From Leptolyngbya sp. NIES-2104 (GTDB taxonomy: Bacteria; Cyanobacteriota; Cyanobacteriia; Leptolyngbyales; Leptolyngbyaceae), in NCBI RefSeq assembly GCF_001485215.1, contig NZ_BBWW01000001.1:1736001-1800000 (forward strand): a stretch of 64,000 bases of DNA. The letters are read 5' to 3'. Below, piece by piece: positions 1-8,775 of this stretch. The notes beneath the pieces are model-generated. The model worked only from the letters and a program-made list of their open reading frames with translations, did not search any database and had not been told where the DNA came from. A program made the translations under genes and the position numbers. The number at the start of each line of letters is the position of its first letter. The stretch's first letter is position 1.

Positions 1-1
1 A

Positions 2-871
2 AAGTTGATCGTGGGACTGAGTGGGCTAAATGCGATCGCGCTCATTCTGGCTGCTCTTTCTCCAAGTTTATTTGGATTGTTAACGGCGAGTTGTGCGATC
101 GGGCTGACCGCAGTGGTTCCTCAGTTGCTAATTCCATTTGCAGCACAGTTAGCGGATGCTGAACAGCGAGGGCGAATCGTAGGAACGGTGATGAGCGGGT
201 TACTCGTTGGAATTATTCTAGGTCGGGTTGCAGGGGGATTGGTTGGCGGCTCGTTGGGTTGGCGATCGATGTTTTGGATTGCAGCCGCGTTGATGATTAC
301 ATTAGGAATCGTGTTACTTAAACAATTGCCGTTTACGGTTCCTTCAGCGATTAATATTTCATATTTTGGCTTACTACGATCGTTACCGCTGCTGTTGTCG
401 GAACATGCTGCCTTGAGAACGCGATCCATTGCCGGAGCAGTTTTATTTGCATCTTATAGTGGGTTCTGGGCAGTGTTGCCTTTCTTGTTAGAGCGTCCGC
501 CGTTTGAATTTCACAGCGAGGTTGCGGGATTGTTCGGCTTGGTTGGAATGATTAGCGCCACGGCTTCTCCTTGGCTGGGACGAATGACCGATCGAACCAG
601 TCCACGCTTAACGTTGAAGATTGCGATCGGGCTTTTTGCGATCGCGCTTCTGATTCTCTGTCAGTTCTACACCACTCTTTGGGGACTGATCCTAGGCGCG
701 GTCTTACTAGATTTGGGAACGCAAACCGGGCAAATCTCGAATAAAGCAAAAATTTACAGTTTACCGATCGAGTTTCACAATCGTCTCACCACAATCTACA
801 TGGTGATCTTCTTTACTGGAGGCGCGATCGGCTCTTGGCTATTCGCTTATGGTTTGCGATTCACAAGTTAA
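2..871 (+). CDS. MFS transporter, C-terminal part (cut by window start)
   Basis: The reading frame is open from the first bases, so the true start lies upstream of the window. What remains is about 289 residues of a very hydrophobic protein with about eight or nine membrane segments. A G-R-x-x-G-G-x-x-G-x-x-x-G-W-R loop, typical of the first half of drug- and sugar-efflux MFS carriers, lies around residues 73-87. Full-length relatives are near 400 residues, so roughly the first quarter is missing. It is an inner-membrane secondary transporter, probably proton-coupled. The substrate cannot be read from the sequence. The TTG at position 5 is only the first possible start in the window and is unlikely to be the real one. 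Confidence 0.85.
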   Translation, partial: KLIVGLSGLNAIALILAALSPSLFGLLTASCAIGLTAVVPQLLIPFAAQLADAEQRGRIVGTVMSGLLVGIILGRVAGGLVGGSLGWRSMFWIAAALMITLGIVLLKQLPFTVPSAINISYFGLLRSLPLLLSEHAALRTRSIAGAVLFASYSGFWAVLPFLLERPPFEFHSEVAGLFGLVGMISATASPWLGRMTDRTSPRLTLKIAIGLFAIALLILCQFYTTLWGLILGAVLLDLGTQTGQISNKAKIYSLPIEFHNRLTTIYMVIFFTGGAIGSWLFAYGLRFTS

Positions 872-1384
872 TACAATTCTCAATATTTTTAATAATTTTA
901 AGCATCTGGAAGAATGTAAAAAATATACATACAGCACACTACCGCGGTGGTCAATTTGTATTGAAGAAAACAGTTTCATGATTTTCTTGCCGCTATAAGT
1001 AGTATCGAACGTACTCAATATACGGTATACGCTTCTCAAAAGATTGCTCGATCGCTTCATGAAGCCCGCTCATTCCTAGTCCATATTCACAATTTGTAAA
1101 ACAGATCTATCTTGAGAGGAACAAGACTCTTTTGTATACTGCATACCTAAGAGCGAATCAATCTCAATTTGTAAACAGAGCCAAAGTTCAGAGCGCCCGT
1201 TCTCGCAAACTATATGATCACTTTTGTATTCGTTTAACTAATTAAAAAGTGTTGTAGCATTCGATACTGTTTGCGTTGTTTCAAATATTGTAAAAGTCTT
1301 CAAAGTTCTTAAGACTTTTAATTCTGTACGATGTTTTTAACAATCTTTTATGTAGCTTTTCTTGCAAATAACTAACATCGAAAA
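872..1384. other. AT-rich intergenic region, no gene seen
   Basis: About 510 bp between the MFS gene and the next coding region. It is clearly more AT-rich than its surroundings and has short GTATAC-type palindromes (for example near 1022 and 1135). I see no convincing gene, RNA or repeat. It probably holds the promoter of the exported protein that follows. Confidence 0.5.
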
Positions 1385-1402
1385 ATGGAGAAAGATAGTC
1401 CT

Positions 1403-2206
1403 ATGGGTAGCTTGTTCCGCCGTCAGTTCAGTGCGATCGCACTGTCGATTCTCCTGAGCTTGATGATCCTCATCGGGTTTCCCGCTCGTGCGGAAGCGAT
1501 GAAAGCTCTAAAAGCGATCGCATTTGATCCAGGTGCAACCGCTGTGAATGTGGCAGCGATCTACGAAACCACCCCTACCACGCAGAAATCGACGATGAAA
1601 TCGCTCAAAAGCACGAACAAAGCCCTGAAGAAAGCACCGGGTTTTGCTGGATCTGCAATGCTACAAGGCGATGACGGAACTCGATTCATTGTTCTGTCAC
1701 AGTGGCAAGATCTCGCGAGTTATCAAGCCGCGATCGCCACTCCAACCGCTGAGAGCAGCAAAGAAACAAACACAGAGAAAGCCACTGCGATCGCGCCCTC
1801 TCGCACCGTTGTCTTTGAAATTAGTAAAGCGCAAACCGCTCGTGAAGGACTGGTTCCCGCTGTAAAAGGCAAGCAGGCTGTCGTGGAATTTAGCGAGTTC
1901 AAGCTAAAAGCTCCCGAAGATCAGGCAAAGATTGTTGCGAGTGCTGAGAAGCTTATTCCTGCAACTTTACTGAAACAACCAGCGCCCCAGTCCGTTGTGT
2001 TGTTGAACAGTACGGATAGCACCGATGTCGCGCTGATGGCGAACTGGAACTGTACGGCTGACTTTGCAGAAGGCGAAAAGCCCGCTGCATTCGATGCGCT
2101 CGATGCTGAGGTCGCTGCATTAGTCGATGTCGATGAACATCTGTACAACGTCGTTGGAATCATGCCCGCAGAAGTCAAAAAACCGAAAGAATCCGAAGAA
2201 TCATAA
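1403..2206 (+). CDS. Exported protein with two ABM-like (dimeric alpha-beta barrel) segments
   Basis: The protein starts with a short basic stretch, a strongly hydrophobic core and an A-R-A-E-A signal-peptidase site around residues 27-31, so it is probably periplasmic or secreted. Two following segments look alike. Each runs through a strand, helix and strand pattern as in antibiotic-biosynthesis-monooxygenase (ABM) folds, with the end of the first reading S-Q-W-Q-D-L-A-S-Y-Q-A-A-I and the second ending at A-N-W-N-C. I chose the ATG at 1403 because a GGAG lies 12 bases upstream; an in-frame ATG at 1385 has no ribosome-binding site and would add six residues. The ABM resemblance is from pattern recognition, and no catalytic activity is implied. 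The next gene, a DUF1275 membrane protein, follows after 60 bp. Confidence 0.75.
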   Translation: MGSLFRRQFSAIALSILLSLMILIGFPARAEAMKALKAIAFDPGATAVNVAAIYETTPTTQKSTMKSLKSTNKALKKAPGFAGSAMLQGDDGTRFIVLSQWQDLASYQAAIATPTAESSKETNTEKATAIAPSRTVVFEISKAQTAREGLVPAVKGKQAVVEFSEFKLKAPEDQAKIVASAEKLIPATLLKQPAPQSVVLLNSTDSTDVALMANWNCTADFAEGEKPAAFDALDAEVAALVDVDEHLYNVVGIMPAEVKKPKESEES

Positions 2207-2266
2207 CGGCTCGATCGATGACGGCAATCATTTCCTCTTTCCCTTGCATCCCAGAGAGATCTCGCC

Positions 2267-3049
2267 ATGACTGTTACTCTGCCAGAAAAAGAATCCTTTA
2301 GCCTCAGTGCGTTTCTCATTCGCGATAATCCTGCTCGATTTTTGCTGAGTTGGGTTGCTGGATTTGTTGATACTGCTGCGTTTATTGTCTTATTTGGTAT
2401 CTTTACGGCTCACGTCACCGGAAACATCGCGCTGGCAGGTTCCGCCTTTGCCAGTTCAGAACCCCAAACTACCGCTTTACGGCTTTCGATGCTGCCGATC
2501 TTTATGCTGTCGGTAGTTTGTACTTCGTTGTTAGCGCGGCTTGCCCGCAAAAAAGGGTGGGATGTGCTGACGGTGTTGCTCAGTGCTGAAGCGATCGCGC
2601 TCGGTTTGTTTATGGTGGTCGGGTTGCAGTATTCTGGAACGCTGATCATTGATGCTCAGAGTGATCTGATTTTTCCGATCGCGGTTTCAGGCGTGATTGC
2701 GATGGGGATTCAAAACGCGCTGATGAAGGAAGCGGCTTCTGCGTTTACCGGATATTTTCCAACAACTGTAATGACCGGAAACTTTACGCAGTTCACGATC
2801 GATCTCGTTCATTATTTCAGCGCAAAACTATCCGAGCAAACCGAAGAAACGAAGACAGAAGCCGAGGACGCGATCGTCAAAATCAAGCGGGTTGCTCCTT
2901 TGTTGGTTGGATTTTTTCTCGGTGGAACGGGCGCGGCTTATTTCGTGCCATCGGCTGAATTCTGGTCTTTATCAATGCCGTTGTTGATTGTCAGCATGAT
3001 GGCAGTTGCAGCCTATATTCAGGCTGGTGTGAAAGCTCAAAGTGTTTAA
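2267..3049 (+). CDS. YoaK family (DUF1275) membrane protein
   Basis: A 260-residue polytopic protein with about six membrane segments. The W-V-A-G-F-V-D-T-A-A-F segment near residue 30, the H-V-T-G-N motif near residue 50 and the second T-G-N near residue 168 are hallmarks of DUF1275/YoaK. The family is widespread, sits in the inner membrane and has no established biochemical role. Relatives are usually 220-250 residues, so this one is full length. It lies 60 bp after the exported ABM-like protein and 19 bp before a small exported protein, all in one direction, so the three may be co-transcribed. Confidence 0.85.
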   Translation: MTVTLPEKESFSLSAFLIRDNPARFLLSWVAGFVDTAAFIVLFGIFTAHVTGNIALAGSAFASSEPQTTALRLSMLPIFMLSVVCTSLLARLARKKGWDVLTVLLSAEAIALGLFMVVGLQYSGTLIIDAQSDLIFPIAVSGVIAMGIQNALMKEAASAFTGYFPTTVMTGNFTQFTIDLVHYFSAKLSEQTEETKTEAEDAIVKIKRVAPLLVGFFLGGTGAAYFVPSAEFWSLSMPLLIVSMMAVAAYIQAGVKAQSV

Positions 3050-3068
3050 TAACTGAGGTAATGAAAGG

Positions 3069-3569
3069 ATGAAACGGATTTTAGTGAGTGTATTGGCTTG
3101 TGTGATGATGGGGCTGAGTTTTGCGGTAGCTCCGCTGGCTCATGCAATTCCATTATTTGCAGCGGTGGAAGCACCCCCTACAACAACTGATCCTTTAGCA
3201 GAGTTGAAAGCGAAGATTGTGCCGCAGCTTGAAGCGATTTTAACTCCAGAGCAGCGCACCCAGCTTGAAGATGCGATCGCGAATGGGACGAGTGTGAAAA
3301 AAGCGTTTAAGTCGATCGCGCTCACTCCAGAGCAAAAAGGCAAAGTCGGAATGATGATGAAGTCGGTGCCGAAAGATTACTTTACGTCTCTGACTCCGGC
3401 TCAAAAGCGTGAGTTGTTTATGCAGAAGAAAGATTTCTTCATGACGAGCGGTAAGGCGAAAGCAGAAGCGGCGATGCAAGCAGCAAGCGAGAAGGTTGAA
3501 GAGGTTACGAAAGCGGCAAGCGGTAAAGTTGATGATGCGGTGAAAGCGGTTCAAGACGTGGTGGATTAG
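3069..3569 (+). CDS. Small exported helical protein, function unknown
   Basis: 166 residues with a clear signal peptide (basic start, hydrophobic core, A-L-A-H-A site near residue 26). The mature part is almost wholly helical and charged, with three similar L-T-P-E-Q or L-T-P-A-Q segments near residues 58, 85 and 111. It ends in a K/A/E-rich tail with a repeated A-S-x-K-V-x-x-x-x-K-A pattern. The L-T-P-E-Q units recall periplasmic Spy/CpxP-like helical proteins, but the similarity is too weak to name it. An ATGAAAGG with a good ribosome-binding site (GAGGTAATGAAAGG) precedes the start. Confidence 0.7.
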   Translation: MKRILVSVLACVMMGLSFAVAPLAHAIPLFAAVEAPPTTTDPLAELKAKIVPQLEAILTPEQRTQLEDAIANGTSVKKAFKSIALTPEQKGKVGMMMKSVPKDYFTSLTPAQKRELFMQKKDFFMTSGKAKAEAAMQAASEKVEEVTKAASGKVDDAVKAVQDVVD

Positions 3570-3584
3570 AGTATGTTTTGAAAT

Positions 3585-3648
3585 TTCTCGCTTCGCTTCG
3601 ACCTCGCCCCGGAATGAAATTTGCGGCGGTTGGACGACGAAGCGAGAA
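3585..3648. repeat. Internally deleted copy of the 170-bp palindromic repeat
   Basis: TTCTCGCTTCG at 3585-3595 is repeated in inverse at 3638-3648, and the CTCGCCCCGGAATGAAATT segment between them matches the left arm of the full copies at 11.8, 17.6, 50.9 and 61.5 kb. The middle and right arm are lost. It lies between two convergent genes and could also act as a transcription terminator. Confidence 0.65.
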
Positions 3649-3651
3649 GAC

Positions 3652-4665
3652 TCATCGAACTGACTCTTTTTTCCCAACCACTTCACGGACGCGATAAATC
3701 GGACGACCTTGAGATTCGTGATAGGTTCGCATCGAAATTTCAGCTAACAAGCCAAAACTGAAAAGATTTAAACCTGCAAGAAAGAGCACGACCGCAAGAA
3801 TTAACAGGGGGCGCTGTCCGATTTCTTCACCAAAACCGAGCTTCAAAATTGCGAGATAAAGCCCGATCGACATTCCCGATAACAGCGACACTAATCCAAA
3901 CAAGCCGAAAACGTGCATCGGACGAGTGAGAAACTTCCGCATGAAGGATACAGTAAGCAAATCCATCACCACGCGGAATGTGCGATCGAGTCCATATTTA
4001 CTTTTGCCAAACTGCCGTGAATGATGTTTGACCGGAACTTCTGCAATTCGCGCTCCTTCGATAAACGCCAAGGCAGGTAAGAATCGGTGCAATTCTCCAT
4101 AAAGGTTCATATCGGCAACGAGTTCCGATCGATAAGCTTTCAACGAACAGCCGTAATCGTGCAATCGCACACCCGTCACCTGTCCAATCAGCCAATTCGC
4201 AATCTTAGAAGGCAAAACGCGGGTGAGAGAAGCATCCTGTCGATTTTTCCGCCAGCCGCTGACGAGATCGTATCCTTCGTCTAATTTTTCCAACAGCATC
4301 GGAATATCGCTCGGATCATTCTGCAAATCGCCATCGAGTGTGATGATCACTTTCCCGATCGCTTGCCCGAATCCGGCTGCCATTGCGGGAGTTTGTCCAT
4401 AATTTCGCCGCAGAATCACCGCTTTGAGATCGTTCCGAGCGTGTGCCAGTTGTTTCAAGAGCGCATCTGAGCCATCACGAGAGCCATCATCGACGCAGAT
4501 GATCTCATAGGTGAGCGCGGCATTTCCTAAATGAGTCGCGATCGCATCAATCAATCTGGGAATGCTTTCGACTTCGTTATAGATCGGAACCACGATCGAC
4601 ACATTAGGCTGAAGCGTGGATGCAAGCGCAGTCGATACTCCGTCGGGAATCAAGGGCGAATTCAT
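3652..4665 (-). CDS. Family 2 glycosyltransferase, membrane-anchored (DPM1/GtrB/ArnC type)
   Basis: 337 residues. The N-terminal GT-A domain opens with V-S-I-V-V-P-I-Y-N-E. It has the V-D-D-G-S-R-D-G-S nucleotide-sugar loop near residue 60 and the D-G-D-L-Q-N-D-P metal-binding motif near residue 115. Two C-terminal membrane helices, about residues 250-275 and 285-312, are usual for enzymes that load a sugar from a nucleotide donor onto a polyprenyl-phosphate carrier at the inner membrane. The sugar is not predictable. The gene is convergent with the small exported protein and separated from it by a partial palindromic repeat. The next gene on the same strand, ybaK-like, lies 69 bp upstream. 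Confidence 0.88.
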   Translation of the reverse strand: MNSPLIPDGVSTALASTLQPNVSIVVPIYNEVESIPRLIDAIATHLGNAALTYEIICVDDGSRDGSDALLKQLAHARNDLKAVILRRNYGQTPAMAAGFGQAIGKVIITLDGDLQNDPSDIPMLLEKLDEGYDLVSGWRKNRQDASLTRVLPSKIANWLIGQVTGVRLHDYGCSLKAYRSELVADMNLYGELHRFLPALAFIEGARIAEVPVKHHSRQFGKSKYGLDRTFRVVMDLLTVSFMRKFLTRPMHVFGLFGLVSLLSGMSIGLYLAILKLGFGEEIGQRPLLILAVVLFLAGLNLFSFGLLAEISMRTYHESQGRPIYRVREVVGKKESVR

Positions 4666-4734
4666 GAATGGTTCAAATCTAAACGATATGCAATCAGGAT
4701 TTAGCTTAGAGCATTCGGACGATTTTAAAGCAAA

Positions 4735-5217
4735 TTAAGTTGCAGATTTGTCTTGAGCAATTGCCCCGATCGTTCCTTTGACTGCCCGTAAATAATCACT
4801 GGGAGCTAATAAAATCTGCAATCCGCGCATTCCCGCCGAAATCGAAATCACGTCAAATAGCTCGATCAATTCATCAACGTAAACGGGATAGTCTTTTTTG
4901 CAGGCAAGAGCCGTTACACCCCCTCGAATATATCCGGTGAGCGGTTGAACTTCTTTGAGCGGAACGGTTTCAATTTTGCGATCGCCCGTTAATTTCGCCA
5001 ACGCTTTGAGGTCTAGCTGCATATTGCCACCAATGACAGCGAGACAAATCCCGTTTCTGTCTCCCCGTGCAACTAATGTTTTGAACACTTGTTCGGGTGG
5101 AAGCCCGATTTTTTGGGCAACGGATTCTGCTGCTAAATTGTCGGGATCGACTTCGTATTCTCTTAGTTCGTAAGCGATTCCTAAGTTGTCTAAGATACGA
5201 GCAGCATTCGTTTTCAT
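4735..5217 (-). CDS. ybaK: Cys-tRNA(Pro)/Cys-tRNA(Cys) deacylase, YbaK/EbsC type
   Basis: 160 residues, the normal size for the family. It carries the conserved V-F-K-T-L-V near residue 44, V-I-G-G-N near residue 61 and the G-Y-I-R-G-G-V core near residue 95, where the lysines and glycines that line the aminoacyl pocket lie. Proteins of this group hydrolyse cysteine mischarged onto tRNA-Pro, a proofreading role in the cytoplasm. The start (ATG at 5217) matches the family N-terminus, K-T-N-A-A-R-I-L-D. It is transcribed away from the binding-protein/histidine-kinase pair. Confidence 0.88.
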   Translation of the reverse strand: MKTNAARILDNLGIAYELREYEVDPDNLAAESVAQKIGLPPEQVFKTLVARGDRNGICLAVIGGNMQLDLKALAKLTGDRKIETVPLKEVQPLTGYIRGGVTALACKKDYPVYVDELIELFDVISISAGMRGLQILLAPSDYLRAVKGTIGAIAQDKSAT

Positions 5218-5294
5218 GGTTGACGATAGTAAATTCTTGAGCGGATTACTAATGGGCTGGGAAATCTACAGACAGTCCTTTACCGCGATCGATC

Positions 5295-6182
5295 ATGACA
5301 ATTCCTAGACGGTTCGTGCTTCAGACTGGAGCAAGTTTTTTAGTTACGGCAGGGTTTCAAGGCTGTATCCAAACCGCGCAAACTCAGCAATCCACCTTTA
5401 AAGTCAGTCAAACGTTAGCAGACCGAGTTCAACGACGCGGATATTTAAAGGTTGCGACCGAAGATGATTATCCACCGTTCGAGTTTTTGGTCAACGGTAA
5501 ACCGACCGGATTTGATCATGAATTACTAGCGCGATTTCGGCAAGTCGTTCCATTCCAAATTCAGCAAGAGATCATGGCTTGGCAGGGATTGCTTCCCGGA
5601 GTCGGTGAGGGTAAATACGATGTCGCGCTCACCGCAGTTGGTGTGACCGACGATCGCGCTAAATTTCTCGACTTTACGATGCCGATTGCAGAATCGACGA
5701 TCGCTTACATCAAACGCAAAGACGATGCCTCGATTACGGGAGTTAAATCGCTTTCAGGAAAAGTTTTGGGTGTCCAGCAGGGCGGAGTGTCTCAAGCTGC
5801 CGTCCCAGATTTAGAAGCCGAACTGAAAAAGCAAGGCGGAACGCTTGGAACAGTGAAACAATATCGAGGATTTTCAGAAGCTTATCAGGATTTGATTAGC
5901 AAAAAATTAGATGCTGTTTTGCATAACATTGTGTCGCTCTCGGTGTTGGTGAGTGAGAAACCTGCAATTTTTGAGCTAGGAGAGCGAGTCAGCCGGAAAT
6001 CCTACGCGGCTTGGGCGGTGAAAAAAGGCGATCGAGAATTATTAGCATTGCTGAATCAATTTTTGCAGCAACAACGCGATCAAGGAGAAATGCGAAAACT
6101 TCAGCAAGATTGGTTTAAGTTGACGTTTGACAATCTACCGCAAGAACCGCTTCTGCCAGGAGATCGTCCGATTGCATCATGA
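5295..6182 (+). CDS. Extracellular solute-binding protein family 3, probable Tat lipoprotein
   Basis: 295 residues. The N-terminus has twin arginines (P-R-R-F-V-L-Q) followed by a hydrophobic stretch and Cys24 in F-Q-G-C, so it may be a Tat-exported lipoprotein, although the lipobox is not canonical. The mature part has the family 3 signature: L-K-V-A-T-E-D-D-Y-P-P-F-E-F, then G-F-D-H-E-L, then Y-D-V-A-L-T-A-V-G-V-T and the lobe-two region S-L-S-G-K-V-L-G-V-Q-Q-G. Such proteins bind amino acids or similar polar solutes. No permease or ATPase lies nearby. Its stop overlaps the start of a sensor histidine kinase (ATGA), so it may deliver a ligand signal rather than feed a transporter. Confidence 0.88.
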   Translation: MTIPRRFVLQTGASFLVTAGFQGCIQTAQTQQSTFKVSQTLADRVQRRGYLKVATEDDYPPFEFLVNGKPTGFDHELLARFRQVVPFQIQQEIMAWQGLLPGVGEGKYDVALTAVGVTDDRAKFLDFTMPIAESTIAYIKRKDDASITGVKSLSGKVLGVQQGGVSQAAVPDLEAELKKQGGTLGTVKQYRGFSEAYQDLISKKLDAVLHNIVSLSVLVSEKPAIFELGERVSRKSYAAWAVKKGDRELLALLNQFLQQQRDQGEMRKLQQDWFKLTFDNLPQEPLLPGDRPIAS

Positions 6183-8008
6183 AACTAAATCTCCGCAAAT
6201 TGGCTTCGCGGCAGCGTCCTTTGTCGATGCGATTTCTGATCGGCAGTACGATTTTGATCGTGAGTTGTGGCGCTTATTACAGTTATCAATTAGTGCGGAA
6301 TACGCTGCTTGAGAGCTTAAAAAAGAATGCGTTTCTCGAACTCGCTCAAGGTCGAGAAAGTCTCGATCGCTGGCTGTCTAACCAGAAAACCCATATCGAA
6401 ACTCTGGCGAACACGCCTCAAGTCCGATCGATGAATTGGGCGGAAACGGAACCTTACTTAAAAGCAGAAACCTTACGATTTAGTGATCTTTATGCGCTTG
6501 CGATCGGCAAGCCTGATGGCTGGCGGAATGTGATCGGCGGTGAGACTGCTTATATTGGCGATCGCGACTATTTCAAGAAAGCGATGGCGGGTATTACCAA
6601 TGTCAGCGATCCGATGATTAGCCGAGTGAATAACCTACCCGCAATCGCGATCGCTGCACCGATTCGACAAAGTTTTGACACCACGAGTAAACCGATTGGG
6701 GAAATTCACAGCGCGGTACGATTAGAGCGAGTTAATCAGGTTGTGAGCAGTGTGAGATATGGTCAATCTAGCTATGCGTTCGCGATCGATTCTCAAGGGC
6801 GAATTGTGGCTCATGCGGATCGCTCTTTTAATTTCAGTGAGCAGCAATCTCATGACGACCGACTACTCGCGGTGATTCAGCACATCAGCAAGCATCGAGA
6901 AGGCATTGAGCTACTAAGGATGGGTGACCAGAATCAGTATGTTGCTTATCTTCCGCTTCAAGAGGCAAGCTGGTCGGTCGCGCTGGTAATTCCGAGGGAA
7001 AATATCGAATCTCAACTGCGATCGCTCGATACAATCGCGCTGATTCTTGCAGGAATGGCGATCGCGCTTTTGATCATTCTGGGGCAGATTCAATCGATCG
7101 AACAGCGACACCTGAAGAAATCAAATGAACTGCTAGAGCAGCGAGTCGAAGAGCGAACGGCGGCACTCTCTGACGCACTGTCACAGCTCCAACAATCCCA
7201 ACTGCGCCTGATTCAAACTGAGAAGATGTCAGCGCTTGGAAATTTAGTTGCGGGAGTAGCTCATGAGATCAATAACCCGGTGAGTTTTATCTATGGCAAC
7301 ATTAACCACGTCAACGAGTATGCTAGAAATCTGCTGCATTTGATTGATTTGTACCAACAGCATTTCCCCGCTGCGTCAGACGCGATTCAGGAGTATTTAG
7401 AAGAGATTGATTTTGAATTCGTCGCCAAAGATTTACCGAAAACGTTGACCTCAATGCAGGTGGGAACCGATCGCATCAAAGAGATTGTGTTGTCGCTGCG
7501 GAACTTTTCTCGATTAGATGAAGCCGAAGTTAAACCCGTTGATATTCACGATGGTATTGATAGCACGCTGCTGATTTTGCAACATCGAACGAAAGCAACT
7601 CCTAATTTAGCGGCGGTTGAGGTAATCAAAGAGTATGGAGATTTGCCGCTCGTTGCCTGCTATGCCAGTCAGTTAAATCAAGTATTTATGAATATTTTGG
7701 CGAATGCTTTGGACGCGCTCGAGGACCAACGCGCTCAATCGCATCTCTGTACGATTCGGATTAAAACTCAACTGCTCGAACAAAACTGGGTGCAAATTGC
7801 GATCGCAGACAATGGTTCAGGAATGCCGCCAGAAGTACAGCAACGAATCTTTGATCCTTTCTTCACAACAAAACCTGTCGGCAAAGGAACAGGGATGGGA
7901 ATGTCAATCAGCTATCAGATCGTGACCGAACGGCATCGAGGAAAGCTGTATTGCGTTTCCGAGACAGGTAAGGGTACGAAATTTCTTATTGAAATTCCGA
8001 TTTCATAA
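6179..8008 (+). CDS. Sensor histidine kinase with periplasmic PDC/Cache domain
   Basis: 609 residues. A membrane helix near residues 18-37 is followed by a roughly 240-residue extracytoplasmic region of PDC/dCache type, with Y-I-G-D-R-D-Y-F-K-K-A near residue 125. A second membrane helix lies near 283-303, then a coiled coil (about 310-350). The HisKA-type dimerisation helix holds the phospho-acceptor His362 in V-A-H-E-I-N-N-P. The ATPase domain has the N box around N-I-L-A-N-A-L-D-A-L, the D-N-G-S-G-M-P G1 box and G-K-G-T-G-M-G-M-S. There is no receiver or HAMP domain and no response regulator beside it. Translational coupling (ATGA) to the upstream binding protein suggests the two form a sensory unit. 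Confidence 0.9.
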   Translation: MKLNLRKLASRQRPLSMRFLIGSTILIVSCGAYYSYQLVRNTLLESLKKNAFLELAQGRESLDRWLSNQKTHIETLANTPQVRSMNWAETEPYLKAETLRFSDLYALAIGKPDGWRNVIGGETAYIGDRDYFKKAMAGITNVSDPMISRVNNLPAIAIAAPIRQSFDTTSKPIGEIHSAVRLERVNQVVSSVRYGQSSYAFAIDSQGRIVAHADRSFNFSEQQSHDDRLLAVIQHISKHREGIELLRMGDQNQYVAYLPLQEASWSVALVIPRENIESQLRSLDTIALILAGMAIALLIILGQIQSIEQRHLKKSNELLEQRVEERTAALSDALSQLQQSQLRLIQTEKMSALGNLVAGVAHEINNPVSFIYGNINHVNEYARNLLHLIDLYQQHFPAASDAIQEYLEEIDFEFVAKDLPKTLTSMQVGTDRIKEIVLSLRNFSRLDEAEVKPVDIHDGIDSTLLILQHRTKATPNLAAVEVIKEYGDLPLVACYASQLNQVFMNILANALDALEDQRAQSHLCTIRIKTQLLEQNWVQIAIADNGSGMPPEVQQRIFDPFFTTKPVGKGTGMGMSISYQIVTERHRGKLYCVSETGKGTKFLIEIPIS

Positions 8009-8500
8009 TGTTGGCATATACGGAAGATCAGTAATTCCCGGATCATAGCCGAGTTGATTTAATAAGGTCGTTAGCTGCCCTCGGTGATGGGTTTGATGAT
8101 TGAAAAAATGTGTCACTAACAACCATGCAGAGCGAGTAACGTGTTTCGTCGGAGTTGTAATTGTTGTGTAGGTAAATGAAGCTTCAAGCCATTCGGATGT
8201 AAATTGCTGTGACCAGTTGAGAATATCTTGGTCAGTACGATCGCGTTCTCGTCGCAATTCGTCAAAGTCAGAGTACAAAGCGTCATTGAGCTTTGAGACA
8301 AAAGGCTTCTGAGTGAAACGACCGAGCCATATCCGATCTGCTACCAGAATATGATTGAGCGTTCCATCGATCGATTTAAAGAACGCACCTAAGTTTTCAT
8401 TACGTTTTGCATTTGGAATCTCAGCACAGATTGTATAAATCTTCTGATTCATCCAGTGATTATACTTTGCTAGCGTTGTGTAATATTGTGTGCTGGTCAT
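8003..8500 (-). CDS. DinB family protein
   Basis: 165 residues with the DinB/YfiT four-helix-bundle pattern. An N-terminal Y-N-H-W-M-N helix is followed by H-I-L-V-A-D-R-I-W near residue 50. The C-terminal H-F-F-N-H-Q-T-H-H-R-G-Q helix near residues 130-141, together with the first histidine, forms the usual three-His metal site. Some members are metal-dependent thiol transferases, and most are uncharacterised. The last six bases overlap the end of the convergent histidine kinase gene. Confidence 0.88.
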   Translation of the reverse strand: MTSTQYYTTLAKYNHWMNQKIYTICAEIPNAKRNENLGAFFKSIDGTLNHILVADRIWLGRFTQKPFVSKLNDALYSDFDELRRERDRTDQDILNWSQQFTSEWLEASFTYTTITTPTKHVTRSAWLLVTHFFNHQTHHRGQLTTLLNQLGYDPGITDLPYMPTL

Positions 8501-8509
8501 TTTATCTTC

Positions 8510-8698
8510 TCAATGATGACGTTGATCAAGCCACATTCTAACTTCTTGCTCTGTTCCGAATGCGTTATGTTTATCAGCTTGTGGATCGTAGATTTGATAA
8601 TACCAATTTCCTTGATGATCTTGGCGGTGATTGACTTGAGGTTCACCGCTGTTAGAAATTCGACTAACAACAGCATTCCAAAATTGATTGAGCTTCAT
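8510..8698 (-). CDS. Small conserved-looking cyanobacterial protein
   Basis: 62 residues. The pattern is K-L-N-Q-F-W near the start, then a W-Y-Y-Q-I-Y-D-P core and V-R-M-W-L-D-Q-R at the end. I recall similar short proteins from cyanobacterial genomes, so I take it as a real gene, but there is no known function. It lies 9 bp upstream of dinB on the same strand and is probably co-transcribed with it. It is divergent from the MocR-type regulator across a 77-bp gap. Confidence 0.65.
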   Translation of the reverse strand: MKLNQFWNAVVSRISNSGEPQVNHRQDHQGNWYYQIYDPQADKHNAFGTEQEVRMWLDQRHH

Positions 8699-8775
8699 GA
8701 TGAGTATTTTCGATCAATGATTTATTTTCTTCTCGATCGCATCTAGCCAACCAGGGACAGTTCGCCTAAATTGTA

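Noticed and set aside
839-1060. 73-codon frame on the minus strand
   Set aside because: Overlaps the MFS gene, no ribosome-binding site or family pattern.
3240-3686. 148-codon frame on the minus strand
   Set aside because: Opposite to a clear exported protein gene and the repeat; composition is that of an antisense shadow.
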